Assembly (NCBI GenBank): GCA_050291465.1
Contig: JBNKJV010000012.1
Span: 32,225-96,224 of the forward strand
Direction of reading: 5' to 3'
Source of the DNA: CBFDBF01 sp050291465
Lineage (GTDB): Bacteria > Pseudomonadota > Gammaproteobacteria > Chromatiales > Chromatiaceae
Length of the DNA stretch: 64,000 nt
Shown here: positions 8,921 to 18,202 of the stretch, one piece after another
Position numbering within the stretch: the stretch's first letter is position 1
Layout of the letters: the number at the start of each line of letters is the position of its first letter
Program-made: the position numbers and the translations under genes
The notes under the pieces: generated by a model
The model's input: the letters and a program-made list of their open reading frames with translations, nothing else
What the model was told of the DNA's origin: nothing
Database searches by the model: none

Positions 8921-9027
8921 AGCCGTGAATAGCGCCAATAACCGCAAAGTATCGCAAATGGCTTATGCTGAACAGTCCAACATTTGGTGTAAATTCGCGG
9001 TGATTTGCGTTCATTTGCGGCTAATCC
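8921..9027. repeat. Interspersed imperfect-palindrome repeat, copy A
   Basis: About 107 bases between copZ and copA. The left arm 'AACCGCAAAGTATCGCAAAT' is roughly the inverse of the right arm 'TGATTTGCGTTCATTTGCGG'. It aligns well by eye with the copy at 36117-36222 and less well with that at 19976-20067. A short 'CGCGCCTTTGCGTCTCTGCGG' segment at 9073-9093 belongs to a related CGCAAAG/CGCAGAG family and runs up to the copA stop codon. Confidence 0.75.
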
Positions 9028-9094
9028 TAAATGGCTTTCCCAATTCCCGGTTGCTTCTGCTTTCAAAAACTCCGCGCCTTTGCGTCTCTGCGGT

Positions 9095-11506
9095 TCAAAC
9101 ATTAGAAGAGTGAAACCGACGCAGCAGCAGGGAATTACTGACCACGCTGACCGAAGACAGGGCCATGGCCGCCCCGGCGATAACCGGGCTCAGCAGTCCG
9201 GACGCCGCGAGGGGTATGGCGACCACATTGTAGATCAGCGCCCAGAACAGATTCTGCCGGATCTTGTTGTAGGTGGCGCCGGACAGGGCGAGGGTATCCA
9301 GTACCAATGACGGATCAGGACGCATCAGGGTAATCCCCGCCGTATGCATGGCCACGTCCGTACCGCTGCCCATGGCGATCCCCACGTCGGCGGCGGCCAG
9401 GGCCGGGGCATCGTTGACGCCGTCGCCTACCATGGCCACCCGTCGTCCCTCCTTTCTGAGGGACTCAACCTCCGCCGCCTTATCCTCCGGCAACACCTCC
9501 GCCACCACCCGTTCGATACCGGCGGCGGCGGCCAGGGATCCGGCGGCATGGCGATTGTCGCCGGTAAGCATCACCACCTGCGAACCCCGCCGCAGAAGTT
9601 CCCTGACCAATCCAGGTATACCCTCCCGCATGGGGTCGCTGACCGAGATCAGTCCCAGCAACCGTTCCCGCTCCCCCTTTTCGGCCACCCACAACAGAGT
9701 ACGCCCCTCTTGTTCCAGGGATCGGGCCCGGGTAAGCAGCGGGCCCAGATCCACCCCCTGCTCCTGCATAAGGCGCCGGTTGCCGATAACCAGCGCCCGC
9801 TGCTCCACGCGGGCGGTTAACCCCCGTCCCGGAAGGCTGACAAATCCCGCAACGGCTGCCTGCCCCAGGCCCTCGGCCTCGGCCCGGGCCAGTACCGCCC
9901 TGGCCAGAGGATGCTCGCTCCCCTGTTGCGCAGATGCCGCCAGCCGCAGCAGTTCCCGCTCATCCCCGTCCACGGGGAACACGCCGTCCACCGTAGGCGT
10001 ACCCCGGGTAAGGGTGCCGGTCTTGTCGAACAGAATGGTATCGCTTCGGTAGGCCTGCTCCAGGGCTTGAATGTCCTTGATCAGGATACCCCGCCTGGCC
10101 GCGACTCCGGTCCCGACCATAATGGCGGTGGGCGTAGCCAACCCCAAAGCGCAGGGGCAGGCGATCACCAACACCGATACCGCCGCCAGGAATGCGGTCT
10201 CACCGTCACCTCCGATAGACCACCACCCGAGAAAGGTGACAACGGCGATGGCCACCACCACCGGCACGAACACGGCGGAGATCCGATCCACCAACCGCTC
10301 AACCGGCGCCTTCGCGGCCTGGGCATCCTCCACCAGACGGACAATCCGCGCCAGCAGGGATTCGCCGCCCACCGCGGTGGTGCGAACCCGCAGCAGGCCT
10401 TCGCCGTTGATGGAGCCGCCGGTTACCGAATCGCCGGGCTCTTTCCCCAGCGGCAGGCTCTCGCCGGTGATCAGGGATTCATCCGCCTGACTGATCCCTT
10501 CCAGGATCACACCGTCCACCGGGATCCTTTCGCCGGGCCGGATCACCACCACTTCATGGTGCCGTACGCTCTCCGCCGGCACCTCGACGATCAGGCCGTC
10601 CCGTTCCACCCGCGCCGTCTCGGGCCGAAGATCCATCAGGGCGCGAATGGCAGAGGTGGCGCTGCGTTTGGCCCGCGCCTCCATGAATTTACCGAACAGC
10701 ACCAGGGTGATCACCATGGCGGAGGCCTCAAAATAGAGCTGCCCCGCGCCACCGAATACCACCCAGGTGCTCAATCCCCAGGCGGCACTGGTACCCATGG
10801 CCACCAGTACGTCCATGTTCCCCGCCCCGCCCCGCAATGACTTGAAGGCGCCCGCGTAGAATCGCCTTCCGCTCCAGAACTGAACCGGCGTGGCCAGCAG
10901 CAGCTGGATCCACGGCGACAGTCCGGCATCCAGAAACCCCAACGGCATGAGCAGCATGGGAACGGCCAGGGGCAACGTCAGCGCGGCGGCCACCAGAAGT
11001 TCCATCAGATCACGCCGGTTGCGCCGCCGGATCCGCTCCTCCTCCATGGCCTGCTGCTCCGCGGCGGTCCTTGCCGGCACCGCCTCGAACCCCGCCTTGC
11101 GGACCTCCTCCATCAGTTGTTCCAGGGTTATGGTACCCGCGGGCACGGTCACCGTGGCCCGTTCCGTCATCAGGTTTACTACCGCCCGATTCACCCCCGG
11201 CAGCCGCGCCAACACCCGCTCCAGTCGGCTGGAACAGGCGGCACAGGTCATACCGCTTATCTGCAGCTCCAGGGTCTCCAGAGGCACGCTGTAACCGCTG
11301 CGGGCGATGGCCGCTTCCACATCAGTTACCCCGATCTGGTCGGGATCGATTTCCAAGCTGGCAATACCGGTAGCCAGGGAAACCGAGGCGCTCGCCACAC
11401 CCTCCACCTTACCCAGCACCCGCTCCAGACGGGTGGAACAGGCGGCACAGGTCATTCCCTCCACCGGGAGCCTCAGCTTATAGGTATGATCTTTGGTACC
11501 TTCCAC
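9095..11506 (-). CDS. copA: Copper-translocating P1B-type ATPase
   Basis: 803 residues from the GTG at 11506, which has an AGGA site 7 bases upstream; an in-frame TTG at 11542 lacks one. Two N-terminal HMA domains carry 'GMTCAAC' (Cys20/23 and Cys88/91). The 'CPC' transport motif is at 450-452 in 'VIACPCALGLATPT', the phosphorylation loop 'DKTGTLTRG' has Asp494, and the hinge 'GDGVNDAPAL' is present, with eight membrane helices expected. This is a Cu(I) exporter. No cueR gene or clear CueR operator was seen in the 202 bases shared with the divergent hemH. Confidence 0.96.
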   Translation of the reverse strand: MEGTKDHTYKLRLPVEGMTCAACSTRLERVLGKVEGVASASVSLATGIASLEIDPDQIGVTDVEAAIARSGYSVPLETLELQISGMTCAACSSRLERVLARLPGVNRAVVNLMTERATVTVPAGTITLEQLMEEVRKAGFEAVPARTAAEQQAMEEERIRRRNRRDLMELLVAAALTLPLAVPMLLMPLGFLDAGLSPWIQLLLATPVQFWSGRRFYAGAFKSLRGGAGNMDVLVAMGTSAAWGLSTWVVFGGAGQLYFEASAMVITLVLFGKFMEARAKRSATSAIRALMDLRPETARVERDGLIVEVPAESVRHHEVVVIRPGERIPVDGVILEGISQADESLITGESLPLGKEPGDSVTGGSINGEGLLRVRTTAVGGESLLARIVRLVEDAQAAKAPVERLVDRISAVFVPVVVAIAVVTFLGWWSIGGDGETAFLAAVSVLVIACPCALGLATPTAIMVGTGVAARRGILIKDIQALEQAYRSDTILFDKTGTLTRGTPTVDGVFPVDGDERELLRLAASAQQGSEHPLARAVLARAEAEGLGQAAVAGFVSLPGRGLTARVEQRALVIGNRRLMQEQGVDLGPLLTRARSLEQEGRTLLWVAEKGERERLLGLISVSDPMREGIPGLVRELLRRGSQVVMLTGDNRHAAGSLAAAAGIERVVAEVLPEDKAAEVESLRKEGRRVAMVGDGVNDAPALAAADVGIAMGSGTDVAMHTAGITLMRPDPSLVLDTLALSGATYNKIRQNLFWALIYNVVAIPLAASGLLSPVIAGAAMALSSVSVVSNSLLLRRFHSSNV

Positions 11507-11744
11507 CGGTTTTTCCTGATTCGCGATCAAGCAATTAGACAACAGGTTACGTGACGATCATTCTGGCTTCTATCCGCACTAGTTTGTGCCGGGTATCCGG
11601 AAAATCAAATCTTTGTCCCCGTTATTACCCTGGAGAATACCCGCTTTTCCCCTTCCCGGGATGAAACAGGGGCGCAACCCGTCCCTCTTGGGTTACACTC
11701 GGGGCTTACGCGGAATTACGGCAAACCCGTTACGATACAGACGT

Positions 11745-12758
11745 ATGAGATACCACGGCCCCTTCCCCGGCGATTCCGGCGGCGAAAAAACCGGCATCCT
11801 GCTGGTGAATCTCGGGACTCCGGATTCTCCCGAAACCGGGGACGTGCGCCGCTATCTCGCCCAGTTTCTCAGCGACCCGCGGGTGGTGGAGATGCCGCGC
11901 CTGTTATGGAAGGCCGTTCTGCACGGGATTATCCTTCGCTCCCGGCCGCGACGCTCCGCGGAGGCCTACCGTAAGGTCTGGACCGAGACAGGCTCGCCCC
12001 TGCTCAGCATCTCCCGCCGCCAGGCCGCAGCCCTGCAGGCGGAGCTGGACACCCGCGCAGCCGGCCTGTTCCACATTGAATTGGCCATGCGGTATGGAAA
12101 CCCCTCCGTGGCTTCCGGTCTGGAACGACTGCGCCAAGCCGACGCCCGGCGCTTTATAATACTGCCGCTCTACCCGCAGTACTCGGCCACTACCACCGCC
12201 TCTTCATTCGACGCCGTTACGGAAACCCTGCGGCGATGGCGTTGGCTACCGGAGCTGCATCTAATTAACCACTACCACGACAATCCCGCCTATATCGAGG
12301 CATTGGCTGATTCGGTACGCCGCTTCTGGTCCCGACAGGGGGAGCCGGAACGGCTGCTGATCTCATTCCATGGGATTCCCAAAGAGTACGCGGACAAGGG
12401 CGACCCCTATCCGGAGCAGTGCCGCACCACCGCCCGCCTGCTGGCGGAGAAACTGGGTTTGGATGACAGCCGATGGGCGCTGTCGTTTCAGTCCCGGTTC
12501 GGCCGCCAGGAATGGGTCCAACCCTATACCGATGAGACCCTCCGACGCTGGGGAGAGGAAGGAGTCGCCGCGGTCCAGGTAATCTGCCCCGGCTTCGCCG
12601 CGGATTGCCTCGAAACCCTGGAGGAGATCGCGGTAGAGAACCGGGACTGCTTTCTGCATGCGGGCGGCGGTGAGTTCCACTACATCCCCGCGCTCAATGA
12701 TGATTCAGCCCACATCAAGGCGCTGGCGGACCTGGTGCTTGGGGCGGTTAGAAGTTAG
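11745..12758 (+). CDS. hemH: Ferrochelatase
   Basis: 337 residues from the ATG at 11745. The open frame extends upstream to 11586, but the extension is unlike ferrochelatases, which begin near 'TGILLVNLGTPDSP' (visible at residues 15-28). The catalytic His is in 'LISFHGIPKEYADKGDPY' and the acidic helix 'PGFAADCLETLEEI' is present; 'LPLYPQYSATTTASSFD' is another family block. It inserts Fe2+ into protoporphyrin IX at the inner membrane. The C-terminus 'LGAVRS' is encoded at the edge of a heptamer satellite. Confidence 0.95.
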   Translation: MRYHGPFPGDSGGEKTGILLVNLGTPDSPETGDVRRYLAQFLSDPRVVEMPRLLWKAVLHGIILRSRPRRSAEAYRKVWTETGSPLLSISRRQAAALQAELDTRAAGLFHIELAMRYGNPSVASGLERLRQADARRFIILPLYPQYSATTTASSFDAVTETLRRWRWLPELHLINHYHDNPAYIEALADSVRRFWSRQGEPERLLISFHGIPKEYADKGDPYPEQCRTTARLLAEKLGLDDSRWALSFQSRFGRQEWVQPYTDETLRRWGEEGVAAVQVICPGFAADCLETLEEIAVENRDCFLHAGGGEFHYIPALNDDSAHIKALADLVLGAVRS

Positions 12759-12888
12759 TAGTTGGTAGTTAGTAGTTGGTAGTTCGTAGTTGGTAGTTCG
12801 TAGTTGGGAAAAAACGGCGGGCACAGCCCGCCCTACTGATAACTGATAACTGATAACTGATAACTGATAACTACAAACTTCCAACTTC
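12750..12888. repeat. Heptamer satellites flanking a 'GGCGGGC..GCCCGCC' palindrome
   Basis: Three parts: (1) 12750-12807, roughly eight heptads of the AGTTGGT, AGTTAGT and AGTTCGT type; (2) 12815-12836, 'CGGCGGGCACAGCCCGCC' plus CTAC, related to the elements at 36048 and 36231; (3) 12836-12870, exactly five copies of CTGATAA. Related GAAGTTGG sequence continues into the 3' end of the DUF523 gene, which encodes its last residues (EVGSL, stop). Confidence 0.9.
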
Positions 12889-13389
12889 ATACTCCAGCAC
12901 TTCCCTCAGAAACCGTTCGCACCGCTCCGGGTCCGCGATGTCCGATTCGTCCGCCAGCGGCAGTTCCGGGTAGTACGCCTGCAGTATGTGAATAAAGATG
13001 CCGTCACCCGCCCATAGGGGCCGATGACCTTCAGGGTCATAGATAGGGACGCTACCCAGGGCGCAGCTCGGGGAACGGGCTTTACAGATGAATCCGGAAA
13101 GGGTGTTTAGACGCGGCACGAGCTGTCGCGCATAAGACTCAAGCCGCTGTGTCACATCCAGGCCGGGATCATCACGCCCCAGGGCCCGCGGACGTTCAGG
13201 ATTACCCACCAGATTGACCGGCGGCCGGGGAATCCCCAGTCCCGCATCCGCTTCCGGGCAGACGGCCACCAGATCGAAGTAACACCCAAGGATGTCGCAG
13301 ATGAAGGGGTCCCGCTTGTGGCCCCCGTCGTAGCGGACCGGCCGGCCGAGCAGGCAACTGCTGACGCCGATAAGGGGACGGCGAGGCAC
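12871..13389 (-). CDS. DUF523 family protein
   Basis: 172 residues from the GTG at 13389, 13 bases after the argG stop, so it is probably co-transcribed with argG. The longer ATG-started frame from 13539 lies inside argG and is rejected. DUF523 landmarks are clear: 'SSCLLGRPVRYDGGHKRDP' near the start, 'VCPEADAGLGIPRPP', and 'CKARSPSCALG'. The conserved Cys residues suggest a metal- or sulfur-linked role, but the biochemical function is unknown to me. The C-terminal codons are built from satellite-like repeat sequence. Confidence 0.85.
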   Translation of the reverse strand: MPRRPLIGVSSCLLGRPVRYDGGHKRDPFICDILGCYFDLVAVCPEADAGLGIPRPPVNLVGNPERPRALGRDDPGLDVTQRLESYARQLVPRLNTLSGFICKARSPSCALGSVPIYDPEGHRPLWAGDGIFIHILQAYYPELPLADESDIADPERCERFLREVLEYEVGSL

Positions 13390-13402
13390 GGATACCCCGC
13401 TT

Positions 13403-14641
13403 CTACCCCTTACGCTCCAGCCCTCCACGACGCTGGGCGGCGACCCGCAGGCGCAGGGCGTTAAGCTTGATAAAGCCCTCCGCGTCCGCCTGATTGTAGG
13501 CACCGGCATCGTCTTCGAAGGTGACGATGGATTCATCAAACAGGCTGTTACTGTCGGACTTGCGACCCACGACTACCACATTGCCCTTGTAGAGCTTGAG
13601 ACGCACCACGCCGTTGACCACCTGCTGGGTCTGGTCGATGGCCGCCTGCATCATCTCCCGTTCCGGGCTCCACCAGTAGCCGTTATAGACCAGCTCGGCA
13701 TAGCGCGGCATCAGTTCGTCCTTCAAGTGGGCCGCTTCCCGGTCCAGGGTCAGGGACTCCATGGCGCGATGCCCCCTGAGCATGATGGTACCGCCTGGGG
13801 TTTCGTAACAGCCACGTGATTTCATACCCACGTAGCGGTTCTCCACGATATCGCTGCGACCTATGCCGTTCTCCCCACCCAGCCTGTTGAGGGTGGCCAG
13901 TACGGTGGCGGGACTCATACGTTCTCCGTCAATAGCCACGATATCGCCCTGTTCGTAGCTCAGTTCGATATAGGTCGGCTTATCCGGCGCCTCTTCCGGA
14001 GAGACGGTCCAGCGCCACATATCTTTTTCCGGCTCGGCCCAGGGATCCTCGAGGATGTCGCCCTCGTAGGAGATATGCAACAGGTTGGCATCCATGGAGT
14101 AGGGTGACTTTTTACCCTTCTTGGCGAAATCCACCGGTATGTCGTGCTCTTCCGCGTATTTCATCAGTTTTTCCCGGGAGAGCAAATCCCACTCGCGCCA
14201 GGGCGCAATGATGCGCACCCCGGGCTTCAGGGCATACGCACCCAGTTCGAAACGCACCTGGTCGTTACCCTTGCCGGTGGCGCCGTGGGATATGGCGTCG
14301 GCGCCGGTCTCGTTGGCTATCTCCACCAGGCGTTTGGCGATCAGAGGACGGGCGATGGAGGTGCCGAGCAGGTACTCCCCCTCGTAGATCGCGTTGGCCC
14401 GGAACATGGGAAAGACGTAATCCCGCACGAACTCCTCCCGCAGATCATCAATATAGATCTCCTTGACCCCCATGGCCTCGGCCTTGGCCCGAGCCGGTTC
14501 CAGTTCCTCACCCTGGCCGATATCGGCGGTAAAGGTGACCACTTCGCAGTGATACGTCTCCCGCAGCCACTTGAGGATAATGGAGGTATCCAGGCCGCCC
14601 GAATAGGCCAGCACCACCTTTTTAACACCGGACTCTGACAT
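13403..14641 (-). CDS. argG: Argininosuccinate synthase
   Basis: 412 residues. It joins citrulline and aspartate with ATP hydrolysis in arginine synthesis. The N-terminal P-loop 'VLAYSGGLDTSIILKWL' (residues 8-24) and later blocks 'SHGATGKGNDQVRFE' and 'YEGDILEDPWAEP' identify the family unambiguously. Length and ends are normal. It is followed closely by the DUF523 gene. Confidence 0.97.
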   Translation of the reverse strand: MSESGVKKVVLAYSGGLDTSIILKWLRETYHCEVVTFTADIGQGEELEPARAKAEAMGVKEIYIDDLREEFVRDYVFPMFRANAIYEGEYLLGTSIARPLIAKRLVEIANETGADAISHGATGKGNDQVRFELGAYALKPGVRIIAPWREWDLLSREKLMKYAEEHDIPVDFAKKGKKSPYSMDANLLHISYEGDILEDPWAEPEKDMWRWTVSPEEAPDKPTYIELSYEQGDIVAIDGERMSPATVLATLNRLGGENGIGRSDIVENRYVGMKSRGCYETPGGTIMLRGHRAMESLTLDREAAHLKDELMPRYAELVYNGYWWSPEREMMQAAIDQTQQVVNGVVRLKLYKGNVVVVGRKSDSNSLFDESIVTFEDDAGAYNQADAEGFIKLNALRLRVAAQRRGGLERKG

Positions 14642-14719
14642 GAGTTAACTCCCGAAAAACAGCCCGCAGACAAGCGGACCCTTAGCGTAAAAACGGGGCA
14701 TTATAGCGCAGATGGGGGG

Positions 14720-14799
14720 TGAAGTTGGTAGTTTGAAGTTAGTAGTTGGTAGCGGCCGGGGACAGCCGCAGAGCACCACTCCCTACTTCAAACTACCTG
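14720..14799. repeat. GTAGTTGG-type heptad repeats in the argG/herA spacer
   Basis: 14720-14753 holds degenerate heptads (GAAGTTGGTAGTTTGAAGTT and AGTAGTTGGTAG), and 14783-14799 holds the inverse (CTACTTCAAACTACC). This is the same family as at 12750-12807, here upstream of argG and reaching the 3' end of the HerA-like gene. Confidence 0.75.
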
Positions 14800-16436
14800 G
14801 TTTTCCTTCCCTGCCGCTGCCAGCGGTCGACGATTTCGTTCACGTTCAGATCATCCGGACCCTCGCGCCACTGGGTGTAGAAATCCACGTCGTTACTGTT
14901 GGGTGGCGGATTCGGCGCCCGCATCTGGAAACGGGTCAGAACGGGCGAGGCCTCACCAAGGGCGACCGCTTCACCCCGGGCAAGAGAGGAAAGGATATCC
15001 ACCAGGTCCCCCTCGGAGTCCGGTACCAGATCGCGTATGTATTGCTGGTCATCCGGGTTGGTCACGCGAAAGCAGAGGAAACTGCCGCACTGAGAGAGCA
15101 CCGTCTCTGACAGTTCATGGGGACGCTGACTCACCACCGCCAACCCAACACCATACTTTCTCCCTTCCTTGGCGATCCGCTCCATGGACTTGCGGGTACC
15201 CTCGTAGCCGGAACCGCCGGCGCGGGGAATATAGGCGTGCGCTTCTTCGCATACCAGCAGGATCGGAAACTGCCGTGAGTGAGGGTTCCAGTAGTTGAAC
15301 TCGAATGCCAGTCGGCCGATCTGTGCCGACACGGTAGGACGCACATCGAACGGTACCGAGCTGAAATCGATAACGGTCACCTGATACTTGTGTTCCCTCA
15401 GGCCGACGAATTCGCGCAACAGATCCGCCAGCGTCTTGGAGGAGTTACGTCGTTTTGGTTTGAACAGAAAATTGTAACGCACGTCATTCAGACGGCTTTG
15501 CAGCTTGATCAGGAACTCGTCGAACTGCCCGAACAGAGGGCCTTTCACCTTACCGAAGTCGGTGGTCTGTTCGTTGGCCCGCTTAAAATGGTGGTAAAGC
15601 TCGGCCAGAGGAAAATAGATCGGGGAATCGATGGAGACCTTTTCCGGCTCAATGTCCTGGTTGGCCTTTTTGCGCAGGTTGTATACCACCTCACGTAGAA
15701 ACGCCATCTGAATGGTGGCGTTTTCGTCGGAACGATCGATCAACAGATCCACCAGTTCACCGTAGGTAAGCAGCCAGTAGGGGATTTCCAGTTCCCGGGC
15801 ATCGATGGACTGGACAATCTTCTTATCGAAGGCGGTACGCCTTTTCCCGTCGTTGTCCGTCCAGACATACTCCCCGTGCAGGTCGAGCACGATGATATGG
15901 GCCTTCGGCATGATGGACACCGCCTTCTGGATCAAGGAGGTCACACCCCAGGACTTACCGGACCCGGACTGCCCGAGAATGGCCAGGTGGCGGCCGAACA
16001 TGACCGCCGGATCGAGGTAGACACGCATGGCCGGATAGGAGGGCATATGCCCCAGATCAAAACCCATGGCACGATAACGTTCGAACATCACACCGATATC
16101 GGAACTCCCCATCAGATGCACTTCGGCACCCGGGGTCGGATATCGACTTATACCACGGGAAAAATGCCCCTCCTTGGACAGCTCCCCCACCGGAATAAGG
16201 GAGATCACCCCTTTCCCGGAGCTCGCCTCTTCAGCGGCCTGCGCCACCAGCCCGATCACCTTAATGCCCTTCTGCTCTATTCGCAGATAGGTACCCACCT
16301 GGCCAACAAGCAGTTCTTCTTTACCCAGGGTGAGAAGAGGAAAACTGTCGGAATGGTCCACCGTCAATTCGGCCTTAAGCCCGTTTTCACGAACCTCTAT
16401 GATCCGTCCGATAAGGGTGGTCGATGCTTGCGTCAT
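14793..16436 (-). CDS. HerA-like/DUF87 hexameric ATPase, standalone
   Basis: 547 residues. An N-terminal beta-barrel-like region (1-110) resembles the HAS barrel of HerA. It is followed by a FtsK/HerA ATPase core with Walker A 'GQSGSGKS' (155-162), strand 'IIVLDLHGEY', Walker B 'ILLVCEEAHAYIPRA' (acidic pair at 397-398) and a sensor/arginine block 'VVSQRPHELSETVLSQC'. HerA proteins are DNA translocases that work with NurA in archaea or with Sir2-like and other effectors in bacterial defence. No such partner, nuclease or restriction gene is beside it here: neighbours are argG and lpd. Function is therefore open (DNA translocation or repair is inference). Confidence 0.85.
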   Translation of the reverse strand: MTQASTTLIGRIIEVRENGLKAELTVDHSDSFPLLTLGKEELLVGQVGTYLRIEQKGIKVIGLVAQAAEEASSGKGVISLIPVGELSKEGHFSRGISRYPTPGAEVHLMGSSDIGVMFERYRAMGFDLGHMPSYPAMRVYLDPAVMFGRHLAILGQSGSGKSWGVTSLIQKAVSIMPKAHIIVLDLHGEYVWTDNDGKRRTAFDKKIVQSIDARELEIPYWLLTYGELVDLLIDRSDENATIQMAFLREVVYNLRKKANQDIEPEKVSIDSPIYFPLAELYHHFKRANEQTTDFGKVKGPLFGQFDEFLIKLQSRLNDVRYNFLFKPKRRNSSKTLADLLREFVGLREHKYQVTVIDFSSVPFDVRPTVSAQIGRLAFEFNYWNPHSRQFPILLVCEEAHAYIPRAGGSGYEGTRKSMERIAKEGRKYGVGLAVVSQRPHELSETVLSQCGSFLCFRVTNPDDQQYIRDLVPDSEGDLVDILSSLARGEAVALGEASPVLTRFQMRAPNPPPNSNDVDFYTQWREGPDDLNVNEIVDRWQRQGRKTR

Positions 16437-16605
16437 ATCATTTCCCTTCTGCGTTACTGACCTAATACGGCTCTCTCAAGGGGGCGGTTGCCGTTGGAAC
16501 CAGCGAATTCATCATAGATTCTTTCGTTTTTAGCGGCAAAAACAGAGAAAGGTTAACCCATATCCGGGGAGGAAGTTGTGGGTCAGCACAAAAAACAGGA
16601 ATCTC

Positions 16606-18048
16606 TCAGTTTCTCCTGCGCGGAGGCATAAGGTCAGTAACAGTACCCTCCGCCAGTTCCGCCGCCATACACAGCGTCTCGTTCAATGTAGGATGGGGAT
16701 GTATACAAGCGCCGAGCCGCCCCGCAGTCAGGCCCGTTTCCAATGCCAGTACCGCTTCCCCGATCAGCTCTCCGGCGTTGTGTCCCACGATCCCTACTCC
16801 AAGAATACTTCTACTGTCCGGATCCAGAAGCAGCTTGGTCATACCTTCCTCATGACCGATACCTATGGCGCGACCACTGGCTGCCCAGGGAAAAGCGGCC
16901 TTTTCATACGCGATCCCCCGTTCCTTCGCCGCCGTCTCCGTCAGGCCCGCCCAGGCCACCTCCGGCTCGGTATAGGCCACTGACGGAATCACCCCTTCAC
17001 CACTCTCGGTCTCCAGACCCGCGATGGTTTCCGCAGCTATCCTGGCCTCGTGGGACGCCTTGTGCGCCAGCATCGGTCCGCCCGTCACGTCGCCGACCGC
17101 GAAGATATGTGCAACATTCGTTCGTTGGCAGGCATCCACTTTAATGAATCCGTGCTGATCGACCTCCACTCCCGCCCGTTCGGCGTTAATCGATCCGCCG
17201 TTCGAGGTACGGCCCACCGCCACCAGCACCTTGTCGTATAGCGCTGACTCCGGCGCACCGTCACCCTCGAAAAAGACCTCCAAGCCCGTATCCCGCGCCT
17301 CGATTCCCGAGACCCTGGTGGAAAGCATAACGCGGTTGTAACGTTTTCCGATCAGCTTCTGCAAGGGACGCACGAGATCACGATCACAACCAGGTATCAA
17401 GGACGGCAACATCTCCACCACATCTATTCTGGAGCCCAGAACGCTGTAGACCGCGGCCATTTCCAATCCGATGATACCGCCGCCGATTATCAGAAATCGT
17501 TCCGGAACATCCTCAAGGGCCAGGGCCCCGGTGGAGTCGATAAGACGCGGATCATCATAGGGCAGTCCGGGGATACGGGTAGGCCGGGATCCGCAAGCGA
17601 TAATTGCATGCTTGAACGAGATCGATGCCGGCGCATCGCCGCCGTCCACAAGGATCCTCCCGGAGCCCTCGAACCTTCCACAGCCCCGCACCACCTCGAC
17701 CTTGCGCTGCTTCGCCAACATGGCAAGACCGGTGGTCAGTTTCTTCACCACCTGCTCCTTGCCGCCCCGGAGCTGCTCGAGATCTATCTCCGGAGGCGCA
17801 AATCGAATACCCATACGCGTCATCGCCTCCGCCTCGCGAATGGTTGCCACCGCATGCAGCAACGCCTTCGAGGGGATGCACCCGACATTGAGACAGACCC
17901 CACCCAGGGCGGCATGACGTTCAACGAGTACGGTTTTCAGACCCAGATCGGCCGCGCGAAAAGCGGCCGTATAACCACCGGGTCCCGCCCCGAGGACAAC
18001 AACGTCAGCCTCCAGTTCCATCCCGCTTCCAGTCACCTCACCACTCAT
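16606..18048 (-). CDS. lpdA: Dihydrolipoyl dehydrogenase (E3), orphan copy
   Basis: 480 residues from the ATG at 18048, which has a GAGGT site; the open frame extends to 18141 without homology. FAD-binding 'VVVLGAGPGGYTAAFRAADL' is near the start, the redox-active disulfide is in 'GGVCLNVGCIPSK', NAD-binding is 'IIGGGIIGLEMAAVYSVLG', 'FAVGDVTGGPMLAHKA' contacts FAD, and 'HPHPTLNE' carries the catalytic His-Glu pair at the dimer interface. It reoxidises lipoamide in 2-oxoacid dehydrogenase or glycine cleavage complexes. No E1 or E2 gene is next to it in this window. There is no N-terminal lipoyl domain. Confidence 0.93.
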   Translation of the reverse strand: MSGEVTGSGMELEADVVVLGAGPGGYTAAFRAADLGLKTVLVERHAALGGVCLNVGCIPSKALLHAVATIREAEAMTRMGIRFAPPEIDLEQLRGGKEQVVKKLTTGLAMLAKQRKVEVVRGCGRFEGSGRILVDGGDAPASISFKHAIIACGSRPTRIPGLPYDDPRLIDSTGALALEDVPERFLIIGGGIIGLEMAAVYSVLGSRIDVVEMLPSLIPGCDRDLVRPLQKLIGKRYNRVMLSTRVSGIEARDTGLEVFFEGDGAPESALYDKVLVAVGRTSNGGSINAERAGVEVDQHGFIKVDACQRTNVAHIFAVGDVTGGPMLAHKASHEARIAAETIAGLETESGEGVIPSVAYTEPEVAWAGLTETAAKERGIAYEKAAFPWAASGRAIGIGHEEGMTKLLLDPDSRSILGVGIVGHNAGELIGEAVLALETGLTAGRLGACIHPHPTLNETLCMAAELAEGTVTDLMPPRRRN

Positions 18049-18142
18049 TTCGATACCTCGGATTCTATTCCCATGGGTACTGCCCAATGACATAGGATAA
18101 TGAAACAGCAGGCGCAGGAATAGCTCTTCACTCCAATACAAG

Positions 18143-18166
18143 AAAAGCCCCTATCAAGGGGCTTTT
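18143..18166 (-). terminator. Terminator downstream of mlaA
   Basis: A 10-bp perfect stem AAAAGCCCCT/AGGGGCTTTT (18143-18152 with 18157-18166, loop ATCA) lies 36 bases after the mlaA stop and before the lpd start. The A/T base of the stem supplies the T run on either strand. Confidence 0.8.
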
Positions 18167-18202
18167 CTGCAATGCTTGGAGGGTTATGCCGTATTTCCCG
18201 CT

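Noticed and set aside
12836..12870. CRISPR array
   Set aside because: The CTGATAA units are 7 bases long with no spacers and no cas genes nearby; it is a simple satellite.
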